In this document: positions 9,248 through 19,124 of the stretch, piece after piece | Layout: every line of letters begins with the position of its first letter | Position numbering within the stretch: position 1 is the stretch's first letter | Source of the DNA: Prorocentrum cordatum | Taxonomy: Eukaryota > Sar > Dinophyceae > Prorocentrales > Prorocentraceae | Assembly: GCA_963575745.1 (NCBI GenBank) | Contig: CAUYUJ010020615.1 | Span: 400,736 to 464,735 of the forward strand | Direction of reading: 5' to 3' | Length of the DNA stretch: 64,000 nucleotides | Made by a program: the position numbers and the translations under genes | Notes under the pieces: generated by a model | What the model was told of the DNA's origin: nothing | The model's database searches: none | Seen by the model: the letters and a program-made list of their open reading frames with translations, nothing else

Positions 9248-9642
9248 GTCGTCGTCGTCGTCCTCCTCCTCCTCCTCCGCCTCCTCCGCCGCCTCCTCTC
9301 CCCATTCCCTTGTCTCCTCCGCCTCCGCGTTCTCCTCTTCATTCTCCTCCTCCTCCACCGCCTCCTCCTCCGCCTTCTCCTCCTCCGCCTCCCCCATCCA
9401 CCGCCTCCTCCACCGCCTCCTCCTCCCCCGCCTCCTCCACCGCCTCCTCCTGCTGCGCCTCTGCCTCCTCCTCCTCCTCCTCCTCCTCCTCCTCGTCGCC
9501 CTGCTCCTCCTCCTCCTCTGTTCCTCCTCCTCCTCCTCTGTTCCTCCTGATCCTCCTCCTCCTCCTTCCCCTCCTCCACCGCCTCCTCTTCCTCCTCCTC
9601 CTCCTCCTCCGCCTCCTCCACTTCATCTCACTCCTCCTCCGC
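9248..9642. repeat. CCT/CTC pyrimidine microsatellite
   Basis: Irregular CCT repeat with GTC at its left end and scattered CCG, CCA and CTG triplets. Confidence 0.9.
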
Positions 9643-9644
9643 TC

Positions 9645-10020
9645 AGTGGCAACGACAAGGGGGGCTTGCTCAGGGGGGAAACATCGACCTGGAATCGGCG
9701 AACATTGCCGATAGATCGGCGATATGCTCTCGATAGCACATCCGCAGTCTTGGGTGGGGTGGACCATCAGACCCCTCGAGTCAAACCGTATAATAAGGAC
9801 GCGCGATAAGGATGCAAGGGCCTCGAAAGGCCATGCCGACACTCTGCGAGCGGGGCGCGGCCAGCGAAAGCTGCCAAGGATGGGCCGAAGGGGAAGGATG
9901 CAAGGGCAGCCTTGGAAAGCTGCTCATCCTTGCTATGCGGGTTGTCTCTGTCGGCGCTCAGTGGGCGACTGAGGGTCGACGCATCCCCCCCGCAGCCAGT
10001 TCCTGACGTCGCCCCGGATC
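9645..10020. repeat. F3 repeat, copy 2, split by an F4 insertion
   Basis: The left part (GGCAACGACAAGGGGGGCTT, CGACCTGGAATCGGCGAACA, AGATCGGCGATATGCTCTCG) is cut off near 9780 and resumes near 9950 with GAGGGTCGACGCATCCCCCC. The F4 element lies between. Confidence 0.6.
9781..9950. mobile_element. F4 MITE-like element inside F3
   Basis: It matches the copy at 13497-13677: GGATGCAAGGGCCTCGAAAG, GCGGGGCGCGGCCAGCGAAA, AAGGATGGGCCGAAGGG, CATCCTTGCTATGCGGG. It interrupts F3, so it is the younger insertion. Confidence 0.65.
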
Positions 10021-10454
10021 CTCCTCCTCGGCCATGTGACTACCTACCAGACCCGAACTTTGGGTGGGGGGGGTACGGGTTCCATGTGTTTTCTCGGTGT
10101 TCCCCGACCCCCCCCCCCACTGGAACTGGAGGGGAAATGGAGGCCTTCGGGTTGGGTTGGGGTGGCTTGGTGGGTGGTGGCCATGGGGGGGCGCGGCGTG
10201 CCGGCGCCACAGACCCCTGGAGCCCTGGCCCCCGACATCCAAGGCCTCCCCGACCCGAGGCCCCAGCAGTGGAGGCCGGGGGCTGGCCAGCTGCGCGCGG
10301 GAGCGACCCTGGGCAGAGGCGACCTCTGACGGGCCACGAGCTGCTACCTCTCCCAGGTTAGGAGTGGCAAGCCCCCATGCGATGACAACCTCAGGAAGGC
10401 GCCCTCAGAAGCTGAGGGAACCCGTCAGACTGGCACCCAAAGCAGGTGATGCCA
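10021..10454. other. Unassigned GC-rich spacer
   Basis: Several open frames on both strands but no splice-bounded exon or motif. Confidence 0.4.
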
Positions 10455-10522
10455 CCTCCTCCTCCTCCTCCTCCTCCTCCTCCTCCTCCTCCTCCTCCTC
10501 CTCCTCCTCCTCCTCCTCCTCG
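10455..10522. repeat. (CCT)n microsatellite
   Basis: About 22 CCT units. Confidence 0.95.
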
Positions 10523-10899
10523 GGGAGCCATAGGGATAGGGACCCCGGGTGCGCGGCTCCAGGAGGCCCCGGGGGGGGGGGAGGGGGGGGGCGGAGGCAG
10601 ATCCAAGCGCGCAGGCTCGTGCTGGGGAGAGCCCCGTGGGCCCGCACCAATCCCAGACATGCGCTGCCTTGTTTCTCTCTCCACGCGGGGCTGCCAGAAG
10701 TCGCGGCCGGGGAGGAGGAAGAGGAGGAAGAGGAGGAAGAGGAGGCGGACGAGGAGGAGGAGGGGGATAAGGAGGAGGAGGAGTTCTGTGGACGGCATGG
10801 GGATGTGGGGAGCCCCAGGAGGGCCCCGGCAGGCCGAACCTCGAACACAACACAGGAAAAACGCTGCCCGTCGTGATTTGCCACGGTGCGGGGGCCCTG
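10523..10899. other. Spacer with GGA/GAG tract
   Basis: Poly-G runs near 10568-10590 and a GAGGAGGAAGAGG tract at 10710-10785. No exon supported. Confidence 0.5.
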
Positions 10900-11043
10900 C
10901 AGGGCTGAACCTAAACGGTGGTTTTCGTCTCTGTTTTGTTTTCGTTTTCCTTCGTTTTGTCTTCAATCCGCCTTTACCGCAAAACGAAGTCGAAACGAAA
11001 ACGGCCCACGAAATCGCAAAAACACCGTTTAGGTCCAGCCCTG
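10900..11043. mobile_element. F6 hAT-like MITE, copy 1
   Basis: A 144-bp element with inverted ends CAGGGCTGAACCTAAACGGT and ACCGTTTAGGTCCAGCCCTG, and inner inverted GTTTTCGTTT / AAACGAAAAC. It matches 25735-25886, which has a clean 8-bp target duplication; here the flanks (GGGCCCTG, GCCCTGAG) match only partly. Confidence 0.8.
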
Positions 11044-11812
11044 GCCCTGAGATCCGACGCCTCGAACAAATTGCGACCTCGCCGCCAATCACGAGTGGCG
11101 CCCCAAACCCCATCCCTTGGTGCCACTTTGCGAGCCGGATCGATCTGAAAGGGTCCTGGGCCCGAGATTGGGCGACAACGTCCGGCTCGAAGAAACGGCA
11201 TCGCCAGGATCTCAAGGGGGGTGGCTCCTGCAGTTGCGGACGCTTGGAAATGGACACCGACACCAAAACAGGGGGTTGCGTTCACCGGGGGAGGATGATC
11301 TTAGATTCTGGTTTTGGTGGAAATCTTTCGGCCACCTAGGAAGCCCAAACATTGCCGCCATCACAAAGATTGGGATCAGCTTCCCGTGGTGGAGGCACAC
11401 CAACGATGTTGGTGTTGGTGTCAGCCTCGGCCTCCGATGCAAGGCGGGCCCGCGCAAGAGGTCACCCGGGCGAAGGACCAGAACTCCGCGCGCAACGGAG
11501 CCCGACCCCGCGGCGGCACGCCGCACTGGGCCGGGAGGGGCGGAGGCGCCGGCGGGACGGCGGCTGCCCGGAAGGAGCCGCGGACGGTCCTGCCCGCCTC
11601 CTGAGCGCAGCGGCGAGCCCAGGGGAGAACTCAGATCAGAAGCCAGGCGAAGGCTGGCAAACCCGTCGCTGCTAAAACGGAGTTCCAGAACATTGACTCT
11701 TCCTTCCGAGAAGCAGCGCGTTTACTATTTAGCGCGCTGAGTTTTATTCCGAAAATTTGTTTGGGCCTTCTCTGGGGGAAGACATGTCTGCATCAAAACT
11801 GTCGGCGGTCCG
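11044..11812. other. Unassigned spacer
   Basis: TGGATCGATCTGAAAGGGTCCTGGG-like wording (split over 11139-11160) recurs near 22316-22337. On the minus strand 11463-11523 reads LRAEFWSFAR between GGCCCAG and GTGACC and might be a small exon, but nothing identifies it. Confidence 0.35.
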
Positions 11813-11937
11813 CGGGACCTGCGCTGGACCCCCTTCCCTGGCGCGCGGAGCGCGTCAGGGGCGGCGCTGGAGATGCCGCCAGGAGGGTCAGCGCGGATCT
11901 AAGAAATCCGCACGGACCATCGAAAGTTCATGTCTGT
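11813..11937. repeat. F5 palindromic repeat, copy 1
   Basis: It carries the F5 core CTGGCGCGCGGAGCGCGTCA and the inverted arms GACCTGCGCTGGACCCC ... GGGTCAGCGCGGATC with AAGAAATCCGC. Confidence 0.65.
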
Positions 11938-11998
11938 ACTGTTTTCCCCAACCATCCTGTGGTGTTGGGTCCTCGTTTTGAAGAGACAGCGCCCCGCG

Positions 11999-12066
11999 TT
12001 CTCCTCTCCTCCTCCTCCTCCTCTCCTCCTCCTCCTCCTCCTCCTCCTCCTCCCTTCCCCCCCGCC
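11999..12066. repeat. (CCT)n microsatellite
   Basis: CTCCT-type tract of about 65 bp. Confidence 0.9.
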
Positions 12067-12084
12067 TCGCCTCTGCTCTTCACA

Positions 12085-12600
12085 TGTCTCTGTTTCAGCA
12101 CACCTGTCACACGCTTCGTGGCCCCATCGGGAGCTCCACCGAAGGCCCCAATTGCAAAGATCGCATGCGGTTCCATCCCCATTGCGGCACACCTCACACG
12201 GTTCGCGGCCCCATAGGGAGCTTTACCGAAGGCCCAAGTGGCAAAGTTCGCACGCAGTTCTACCCCAATATCGGCACACCCCTCACACGTTTCGTGGCCC
12301 CATAGGGAGTTCCACCGAAGGCCCCAATGGCAGGGATCGCTTGGCGCCGCCGCACCCATTTCGGCACACCCCTCACACGTTTCGTGGCCCCACATGGCGC
12401 CCCACCGAACGCCCTGTTGCAGGTTTCGCGCATTGCGCCACCGCACCCATTTCGGCACACCCCTCACATGCTTCGTGGCCCCGCAGAGAGCTCCACCGAA
12501 GGCCAACTGGAAGGGTTCGCATAGCGCCACCGAGCCCATTTCGGCACACCCCTCACACGTTTCGTGGCCCCACAGGGAGCTCCACCGAAGGCGGGGCTCA
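12085..12600. repeat. ~89-bp tandem array, six units
   Basis: Each unit has TTCGGCACACCCCTCACACG, TTTCGTGGCCCCA, GGGAGCTCCACCGAAGGCC and a variable part. Spacing is 88-91 bp, so frames are not kept. Units differ by roughly 10-25%, so the array is not very recent. Confidence 0.85.
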
Positions 12601-12654
12601 CAACTGCGGTACTCAAATTGCATATGGTTGGGTTCTTCGCCAGGATAATTTCTT

Positions 12655-12785
12655 CTTCGATTCTCAGAGAAGGCTCGGAAGGCCTCTGGCCTTCTGAGCA
12701 AGGTTCCTAAGCCTTATCCGGAGACGCGGGCGGTTTCTCAGAAGGCCAGAGGGCATCTGAAAGGCACCGCCGCCTTCCAGGAGAG
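12655..12785. repeat. F1 foldback fragment
   Basis: TTCTCAGAGAAGGCTCGGAA, CTCTGGCCTTCTGAG and CCGCCGCCTTCC blocks of F1, rearranged and without the GC-rich arms. Confidence 0.5.
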
Positions 12786-12961
12786 CCCAACATCGAATCG
12801 ATAAGTCGGATTGGCGATCGAAATTCAGTGTCGATCGGATCGGCGGAACTCGGCAGGCTAGTAGTCCTCCATGCCACATCGGAATCCGAACTCGAATCGA
12901 ATCGGAGGAATCGAAATAAGTCTTGGCCATTAGAGAACGCCTGCCCCCTCTCACTTCTCTG
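12786..12961. other. Spacer with degenerate TCGAATCGGA direct repeats
   Basis: ATCGATAAGTCGGATTGGCG, TGTCGATCGGATCGG and TCGAATCGAATCGGAGGAAT repeat a TCG-AT-CGG theme. No gene. Confidence 0.5.
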
Positions 12962-13125
12962 AAGGGGCCCTGGGACACACGAATCAATAGACACAACTAA
13001 CAGGATTCCCCTATATTCTCCCATATCGTCTGGGCTTTTGTCTCCCCCCCACTCCCCATAGTTTCCCATATTTTCTGGGGAATCGACGATTCATTGTGTC
13101 TGTTTTTTTTTTTGTTCCCTCCCGA
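12962..13125. mobile_element. F9 MITE-like element, copy 1
   Basis: Begins GGGGCCCTGGGACACACGAA, contains AGACACAA..., CCCATATTTTCTGGGGAATC and an outward ATTGTGTCTGT plus CCCTCC end. GGGACACACAAATCAATAGAC-like and GGGAAACAAATACACAGAC-like ends are loosely inverted. It lies immediately downstream of the exon at 13135-13229. Confidence 0.65.
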
Positions 13126-13134
13126 TTCCCCCAC

Positions 13135-13229
13135 CCCCGGGCGCGCCGCCGATCCTCCCGCAGCAGGCCCTGCATCGCGCGCATGACGCTGACCCGAGGG
13201 CCAATGATCCTCAGGGCGCGTGTCGGCGC
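13135..13229 (-). CDS. Candidate NYN gene exon 8
   Basis: After CACGCAG the frame reads APTRALRIIGPRVSVMRAMQ then GLLREDRRRARG and ends before GTGGGG. The phase-0 start agrees with the phase-0 end of exon 7. The exon sits between an F8 element (13265-13446) on its 5' side and an F9 element on its 3' side. No domain is recognised in it; linkage to the NYN gene rests on strand, order and phase only. Confidence 0.3.
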
Positions 13230-13264
13230 CTGCGTGTGCCCGCCCGAACTTTGGACGCCCGAGA

Positions 13265-13446
13265 TGGGCACGGAAAGAACGGGCATGATGCCCAACAACA
13301 GATGTTGTCCCAAACCAACAGCAGCCACTGTTGGGCAGGCGGCCTTCTGTCTCAAGTGGACACAGGCCGCGGCGACACCGACAGCGAGTCCTGTTCAAAA
13401 TGAGCAGGAACTGCAGTTGGGCATTGTACCCACTCTTTCCGTACCA
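13265..13446. mobile_element. F8 MITE-like element, copy 3
   Basis: 182 bp, from TGGGCACGGAAAGAACGGGC to ACCCACTCTTTCCGTACCA; the ends are inverted. GATGCCCAACAACAGATGTT and CAACAGCAGCCACTGTTGGG inside form a second inverted pair. Confidence 0.75.
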
Positions 13447-13496
13447 ATTTCGTTCGTGCCGACGAAACGAAGCCACTCAGCATTGCGGGGCTGCGT

Positions 13497-13677
13497 GCTG
13501 CAGTCGACCCGTGTAAGAAGGACTCGCGACAGGGATGCAAAGGCCTTGGGCAGGCCATGTCGACACTCTGCGGGCGGGGCGCGGCCAGCGAAAGCCGCCA
13601 AGGATGGGCCGAAGGGCAAGGATGCACGGGCAACCTTGGAAAATTGCTCATCCTTACTATGCGGGTTGACTGCATCG
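13497..13677. mobile_element. F4 MITE-like element, best copy
   Basis: Ends TGCAGTCGACCCG and CGGGTTGACTGCA are inverted. The interior carries GACAGGGATGCAAAGGCCTT, GCGGGCGGGGCGCGGCCAGC and ACCTTGGAAAATTGCTCATC. Confidence 0.7.
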
Positions 13678-13969
13678 GCGGGGCTGAACACATCAAACAT
13701 CAAACACACCGCATGGGAGGCCCATGACGGTGCGGAGACAGACCGTGCGGTGACCTCGGAATCGCCAACGACCGCACTGCACGGTCCGTCGCCGCACCGG
13801 TTTTGGGACCCTGACGGCCCAAGTCGCCCGAGACGTCCTCGGATTGTGACCGAAGTCCAACATCGTGCATCCACCCCGAATCCCCACTGACTCACCATAC
13901 GGTGTGGTCACAGGGGGCTACCGAACATTGAGCTGACACTGGAGGAGCATTTATCAGCATACACATTTG
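13678..13969. other. Unassigned intron sequence
   Basis: Contains CCGCACTGCACGGTCCGTCG, with GACCGTGCGGTGACC some 35 bp earlier as a partial inverted partner. No exon. Confidence 0.4.
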
Positions 13970-14062
13970 AAGGGGCCCTGGGACACACAAATCAATAGAC
14001 ACAAATCACAGGATTCCAGGATGTCCCAATATTTCCAAATATTTTCTCGGTTTTTGTCTTCC
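13970..14062. mobile_element. F9 MITE-like element, truncated
   Basis: GGGGCCCTGGGACACACAAA, TCAATAGACACAAATCACAG and CCAATATTTCC are present. The far end is replaced by other sequence. Confidence 0.6.
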
Positions 14063-14241
14063 CCCCGTTCGGCGTCTTGGCTGTATGCTGTTATCCCTTC
14101 TTCGAGACACGGGTCTTGAGGATCATCGAGAGGAGCGTCGCGGCGGTCCAGGCGGCCCACGCGGTGGAGCCTCGCTCGCACGTCGGAGTCCTCAGGCGGG
14201 CGGCGCCACTGCTGCACAGCGCGCTCGTCCTCGAAAACCTG

Positions 14242-14370
14242 CCGCAGGAAGGCCGCTCGCGACGGGGCCAGCTCGGGGCCCGAGGAAGGCGGCAGCTGCA
14301 GGCCGGGGCAGCGCCTCTGGTTCTCCCTGAGGACCTTCGCGTTCTGTAGCCAGAACGCCTCCAGCTCCTC
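14242..14370 (-). CDS. Candidate NYN gene exon 7
   Basis: After a pyrimidine stretch and GAGTGGAG the frame reads ELEAFWLQNAKVLRENQRRC and continues to RAAFLRQ, where CGGCAG meets GTTTTC. A longer version could run to 14185. The text is helical and unlike a repeat translation. The start is in phase 0, as is the end of exon 6. An F5 palindrome (14404-14556) lies just upstream, as also for exons 2 and 4. Confidence 0.35.
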
Positions 14371-14403
14371 CACTCGGGGAACAAACAATGACATAAGCAT
14401 CAA

Positions 14404-14556
14404 GACTCGGAGGTCCGTGCGGATTTCTCGGATCAGCGCTGGACCCCCACCCCCCTGGCGCGCAGAGCGCGACAGGGGCGGCGCCGGAGGCGCCGCTGGA
14501 GGGCTCCAGCTCCGATCCGAGAAATCCGCGAGGACCTCCGAGTCTTTCTGTTTATG
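14404..14556. repeat. F5 palindromic repeat, copy 2
   Basis: The arms CGGAGGTCCGTGCGGATTTC / GAAATCCGCGAGGACCTCCG are nearly perfect inverted partners, with GGCGCGCAGAGCGCGACAGG and GGCGGCGCCGGAGGCGCCGC between. Confidence 0.8.
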
Positions 14557-14629
14557 TCATCCTTCCTTCCTCTAACAACGGAGAGAAGAGCCACACCCCT
14601 GCCCGGGCCCCTGCCCATGCCAAGGTCGG

Positions 14630-14805
14630 CTACACGCAAGAGTGACCCTGGGCAAGAGTGACCTTTGGTGCGCAGCTTTGGGTGGGCGCAAGGTGGCCAA
14701 ATCCAAGCGCGCAAGCAGCCGCTATCGCATCGCGATCAGCGATCGAGGGACCCCGATGAGCCCGCACCAAAGGTCACTCCGTCGAAGGGTCACTCTTGCA
14801 CGTAG
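14630..14805. mobile_element. F10 MITE-like element, copy 1
   Basis: Left end CTACACGCAAGAGTGACCCT then AGAGTGACCTTTGGTGCG; right end CGCACCAAAGGTCACTC then GGGTCACTCTTGCACGTAG. These are long inverted ends with an internal direct duplication. The second copy is at 53892-54029. Confidence 0.8.
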
Positions 14806-14921
14806 TCGAGAAGGCCCCTCCTGGATGCAGGACCGGCGCGTGCGCCACGCATGGCGTGGCCAGGGAGGCGTGCGCACCGATCCTGGGCCCAGGACGGACC
14901 TGCGCAGGATGAGTGTCCTCC
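14806..14921. other. Unassigned spacer
   Basis: GCGTGCGCCACGCATGGCG is a short inverted motif. No gene. Confidence 0.4.
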
Positions 14922-15085
14922 TTCCTCCCCTCCCCCTCCCCCTCCCCCTCCCCCTCCCTCTCCCCCTCCTCCTCCTCCTCCTTCTCCTCCTCCTCCTCCT
15001 CCTCCTCCTCCTTCTTCTCTTCCTCCTCCTCCCCCTGCTCCTCCTCCTCCTCCTCCTCCTCCTCCCTCCCCCTCCCCCTCCCCCT
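14922..15085. repeat. CCT/CCCTCC microsatellite, 5' flank of M5
   Basis: CCCTCC hexamers pass into CCT. Retroelement M5 begins directly at its right edge. Confidence 0.9.
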
Positions 15086-16310
15086 TGCTCGATACTATGG
15101 TGCTGTTCCTCGCCGTGAAGGGCCCAGTCAAGTGGCTCGTGACGGAGAGGACTATGCTATCATGAAGGCAAGCGAGCTGGTCATGGGCTCGTACCAGGTG
15201 AAGTCTGATTGCAAGGGCTCGGTCGGTTGTTGTCACAGATTGGCGGCAGCGTGTGGACCAGTCAATTTAAGAGCGCATATGTGGACGAGGACGGCGATGA
15301 ACGATGATTTCTGTAGGGCACCTGTGTCTCATGTGAAGGCACACACCAACATGGAGGATATCAGGGACGGTGCTATCAGTCTTTTCGACCGTGCTGGGAA
15401 TGCCGAGGCCGACGTGTTGGCCAAGGCTGGTGCTTCTTTCCATGCTGCATCGGAGGCTCAGGAGAAGCTGGTTCGCGGCGTGACGCGCCTTCACAAAATG
15501 CTGCTGCTGCACATCGCCCAGTTTGAGGTTTGGTTCCACGAGCAGGGCGACGAGTTCAAGGACTACCTCCTCCCTGACCCCGAGGAGGACGACTTGGCCA
15601 CACCGCAGAAGCAGGCGGCGGCGAGGGAGGCCATCCTGCCCTGGCCTTGGTTGGTCCAGAAACACGCTTTGCTGGAATATTATGTGGTCGGCCATGATCG
15701 CTCGCTGATTTTCTGTACCAGTTGTTGCAAGTATTCGGACACTGGTAGTCTCAACCATCGCAGGCTGGACAAAGTGTGCTGCGGCAGAGAAGGAGGCAGC
15801 GGAAGGATAGCTGAGAACACCAGGCGCTTCAGCAAGCTTCGACATCCTCAGTCGCTGCACGAGATATTGCTCTGTTGGATGCTCGGCGGCCCTCGGCCAA
15901 AGTCCGAGCCCTGGTGTGCAAGTCCAAAGGTTGGAGGGACCCGCTCATGGATGCGCCTGAGGTCGTCTTCAGACCAACAGGTCGAGTACGTGCTGAGCCC
16001 CAACGTTATTTGGACACAAGTGTGATTCTGAAGGATTATGGTCTATCATACCCTGAAGCTTTGGAGTTGGGTGCCCCGCGTGAGTCGGACAGCGATGACG
16101 ACGTGGACACTGACATGGTTTAGTGGTCGGGCCGACGCTTCTCTGCCATCGGCGGCCAGGCATCAATGTTCTTGGCCCATGAGCCATGCACCCTTGGCAG
16201 AGACATTCTGCTCCCACCTTCGGCGGCCAGCCCTTAATGTTCTGGCCCTCGAGGCTTGCACCTTAGGTGGGAGTTGGGTCGGTCTGACTGCTTTCGTTTC
16301 CTTTCATTGT
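15086..16310 (+). mobile_element. M5: 5'-truncated non-LTR retrotransposon, RNase H end
   Basis: The stretch starts abruptly after the CCT tract and contains only the C-terminal part of a retroelement protein and a short 3' tail without poly(A). A further CCT tract starts at 16722. The tail repeats GGCGGCCAG.CATCAATGTTCTTGG and GGCGGCCAG.CCTTAATGTTCTGG, a ~75-bp direct duplication at 16155-16245. It has the opposite orientation to M1-M4. Confidence 0.65.
15175..16123 (+). pseudogene. RNase H and Cys-tail of a LINE polyprotein
   Basis: VKSDCKGSV is the second catalytic Asp region of RNase H. VSHVKAHTNMED with GNAEADVLAKAG is the His/last-Asp region; in retroelements this domain removes the RNA strand after reverse transcription. 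Further on, LIFCTSCCKYSD ... VCC ... NTRRFSKLRHP matches the tail of M1 (LYFCSVCGKAAS ... VCQ ... NLPRISRGRHP near 28100-28200). A frameshift near 15870 moves the reading to KGWRDPLMDAPEV and an acidic end SDSDDDVDTDMV, stop at 16123. The reverse transcriptase is missing, so it is a dead fragment. Confidence 0.65.
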
Positions 16311-16721
16311 ACTAATGACAGTCCTCTGTGGTGTTTGATTCTGGACTGCCTGCACTTTTTCAGTTGCGTTTTCCCCGTCGACGTTGTCAACGACGGGCGG
16401 AGCGGCTTCCTGCAGCGGATGCCGTTCCTTCGGGAGTTCGGCACCGTGCTGAACCTCGGGCACTTTGTGCGCCCGCTGGGCCTCGAGGGCTGCTGCCTCG
16501 AGCAGGCGAGCACGGGCCTGCTGCAGGCTCCGTGCTTCCTGGCTGGTGCGCGGCCCGCTTCCCTCTGGGCCCGCAAGGGCTGGCCCCGCGTCCTCGGCGG
16601 CTGCAAGACGGTTCCTGGCCCTTTGGGCTCCGTCCTTGCAGCAGGCTGAGGCCTCGGGGCTGGTCTTTGTTGGCTTTCGGCCCGCTGTCCAACCGCCTCT
16701 CGGCTTCTGCTCGCTCGCCCC
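16311..16721 (-). other. Coding-like fragment, possibly coiled coil
   Basis: On the minus strand CKDGAQRARNRLAAAEDAG and SLQQARARLLEAAALEAQRA look like an Ala/Gln/Arg-rich coiled coil similar in style to the one in M1. It may be a relic of a retroelement first domain. The plus frame is also open, so neither strand is certain. Confidence 0.25.
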
Positions 16722-16905
16722 CTCCCCCTCCCCCTCCCCCTCCCCCTCCTGCTCCTCCTCCACCACCGCCTCCTCCTCCTCCTTCTCCTCCTTCTCCTCC
16801 TTCTCATCCTCCTCCTCCCCCTCCTTCTCCTGATCCCGAGAGGTCTGACAATTCGTTCCTCCTCCTCTTCCTCCTCCTCCTCCCGTTCCTCCTCGCTCTC
16901 CAAGT
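16722..16905. repeat. CCCTCC/CCT microsatellite
   Basis: CCCTCC hexamers, then CCT, CTTCTC and again CCT. It closes off the M5 region. Confidence 0.9.
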
Positions 16906-18182
16906 TCCAGCTTCCTGATGGCCTGAAGGATCCACGATCGCGACATCGATCCACGATCGCGGCCTCTACCCACCAGGGCCGGTCGGCCCTGGGGAGTTGA
17001 AAAAGCTAGACCAACATTACGACGTAAGGGTGTAGCAGACACGGGGGGAGGAGAAAGGAGATGACAACATCCAACACCACCTTAATCGTAACGACGAGCT
17101 GAGAAAGGTGGATGAGGCAAAAATTGTGGCGGCAGTGGTTGAAACGGACGAAGGCCCCAGGGCTTGTGTATGGGTCACCCTCCTCCGTGTCGCGCGGCCC
17201 ACCACCTAGGCGGATGCCAAGGGTCCTCCTCTGACTAGGTGCCCTGTGTTGGCTCTGGTGCCCCTGTGAGCTGAAAATGCATACCTGCGGGCGGTGACCG
17301 TGGTTGCTGCCCGCGGCGGCCTTGTGCCCTCCAGGCGGTGGAAGGACCTTCCACTCTCGCCGAGTGTCGGATGGCCACTCTCGCCACGGTGGATGGCATG
17401 AGGGCCTCCTCCCCTGTACATGGGACCCTCCCCGAAAGACAACCATCCCCGTGACTGGTACCCCCCCCTGCGGAGCAGGAGTCGGGTCCCCGCATCACTG
17501 TGTAGATCGGGAAAGGTGGTTGAGAGGCTGGGCGGGGAGGTGCGCCTGCGGACGTCGGCAATCGGTTCGGTCATCGCGAAGGTGGATCGCTCTCTCTATG
17601 GTCGCCCGATATCGTTGCCTTTCGCGCGGAGCAGGGTCGGGTATCGGTAGGCCGCGGTGCCTGGTGGGTGTGGTTGTCGATGACCGGATTGGCTGGTCCT
17701 TCAGCGCTAGCTTGTGCTATGCTGTCCCTGACGTTGTAGGACCTTCTGCCATATCCGCCTGAGGCGGGTCGTACGTTCGTCGAGCATGGAAGTATCCCAC
17801 ATCCTCCGCCGTTTCTCGCATACTAAAACGAAACCGCGCCTCATCTGTAGCCCGTGCTGGTGTAGTGGTGCACTGTGGCTCCGTCGGATTTTGAAGTGGT
17901 GGTGACCGTCGTGTGTATACTACGTCATTCTCTTTACCACTGCCCTGAATGTTGGAGCTGATCGGTTCAGTAGTTCGCCAGAACGGTGCCGTAGCAGGTC
18001 CTTCTGTTATGTCGGGGCTTCATTGTGCGCCCGTCTTGATTGTCCTCTCCACTGGTGGTTGGAGTGGGTAGTTGTCCCGTTGCGGTGGGTCTCGCCGGTC
18101 TGGGACGGTCAAAGCGTAGTTTTGCTCCAGAAGCACCGTGCGCGGCAAAGACTGGCTCTCGTTTATCGCCGCGTCGATACCT
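16906..18182. other. Region without supported gene
   Basis: Several moderately long minus-strand frames (near 17006-17574 and 18020-18259) shift frame repeatedly. They may be a decayed extension of the frame at 18183-18825. Confidence 0.35.
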
Positions 18183-18825
18183 TCAGAAGGAGTCCGTTGG
18201 GTCACCACCTGCGTCTGCTGTGTCGTCGTTGGTGGCAAAGTCGGCTGGTGTGCTGGCATTAGGTGTTACCGCAACAATGATGCGTGGTTCGTTTGGGTCG
18301 ATAGTCGCCCTTCTGGTTCTTCGCGCACTTGAGCATCTTGCGGGTGGAGATGGGTGCTTGTGTGTTGGCGGCAACGATGGGCCGCTGCCAGAAACCCATG
18401 AAGCGTCGTGCGTCATCTGCTCGGTTGGGGTGATGCAGCCATTTGTCCTAGTAATTGGCGGCGGGGTGTCGATCGAGGTGATCTCTTGCGTAGGGTCAGA
18501 TTGAGGTGGAGGTATCATGCTGTCGGTACGTGCTGCAGGCGTCTTACATTCCTGCTCGTCGCTCGGAACGTGTGCCTCCTTGGGTGTCGTTGATGCCTCT
18601 GTTGCCCTCGTCGGTGTGGACATGTGTAGGGCCTGTTCGTGTACATCTGGTTGTGATGAAACAACCGCGTGCAAGTCAGCCTCCTGGGCCATGTCGACGG
18701 ACTGCCACTGTGTAAGCTGCGTGCTTCCGTCCTCCAGCGGGTGTTGTGACATAGGCTGCACTTGTGGGCAAGAACTGATAGAAGCCTTCGTCGTCCGTAG
18801 CGATAGCCGTGTCCAGGGCCTCCAC
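18183..18825 (-). pseudogene. Unrecognised Thr/Pro/Ser-rich open segment
   Basis: About 210 codons reading WQSVDMAQEADLHAVVSSQP ... RTDSMIPPPQSDPTQEITSI ... RIIVAVTPNASTPADFATND, ending DPTDSF at a stop. Composition is disordered and not explained by any tandem DNA repeat, and T-rich third positions differ from the local GC-rich pattern. No domain recognised. An overlapping frame (PAHQPTLPPTTTQQTQVVTQ) continues past the stop, suggesting a frameshift. It could be a retroelement first ORF or an exon of an unknown gene. Confidence 0.35.
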
Positions 18826-18864
18826 TTCCTCCTCCTCCTCCTCCTCCTCCTCCTCCTCCTCCTC

Positions 18865-18895
<31 letters not shown>

Positions 18896-18936
18896 TCCTC
18901 CTCCTCCTCCTCCTCGCCCTCCTCCGCCTCCTCATG
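18826..18936. repeat. (CCT)n microsatellite
   Basis: Some 35 CCT units with one C-rich break. Confidence 0.95.
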
Positions 18937-18954
18937 TGCCTAGGTCCTCTCCGC

Positions 18955-19083
18955 CCGCTCCTCGTCCAGGTGTCCCCCCGCGGCGTCGTAGCCGAGCCAC
19001 GCGAGCGCCTCGGGCACGAGCGTCGGCCCCGTCGGCAGCACGGCCCAGTTGCCGCCGCAGCCCGGGCGGCGGCGGCCTCCGAC
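18955..19083 (-). CDS. Candidate NYN gene exon 6
   Basis: A pyrimidine stretch and CTCCGAG precede VGGRRRPGCGGNWAVLPTGP then TLVPEALAWLGYDAAGGHLD EER. The start is phase 0, matching the end of exon 5 (FFEAQ). The end is uncertain: a GC donor (CGG then GCGGAG) at 18955 is the best guess, and a stop follows 12 codons-worth of bases later if unspliced. No family motif. Confidence 0.4.
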
Positions 19084-19124
19084 CTCGGAGACGGAACCAG
19101 AGGCACACAGCCCAGTCGCGGTTC

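Noticed and set aside
12085-12600. Minus-strand frame of 257 codons across the 89-bp array
   Set aside because: The period is not a multiple of three and every frame contains array-derived text; no motif.
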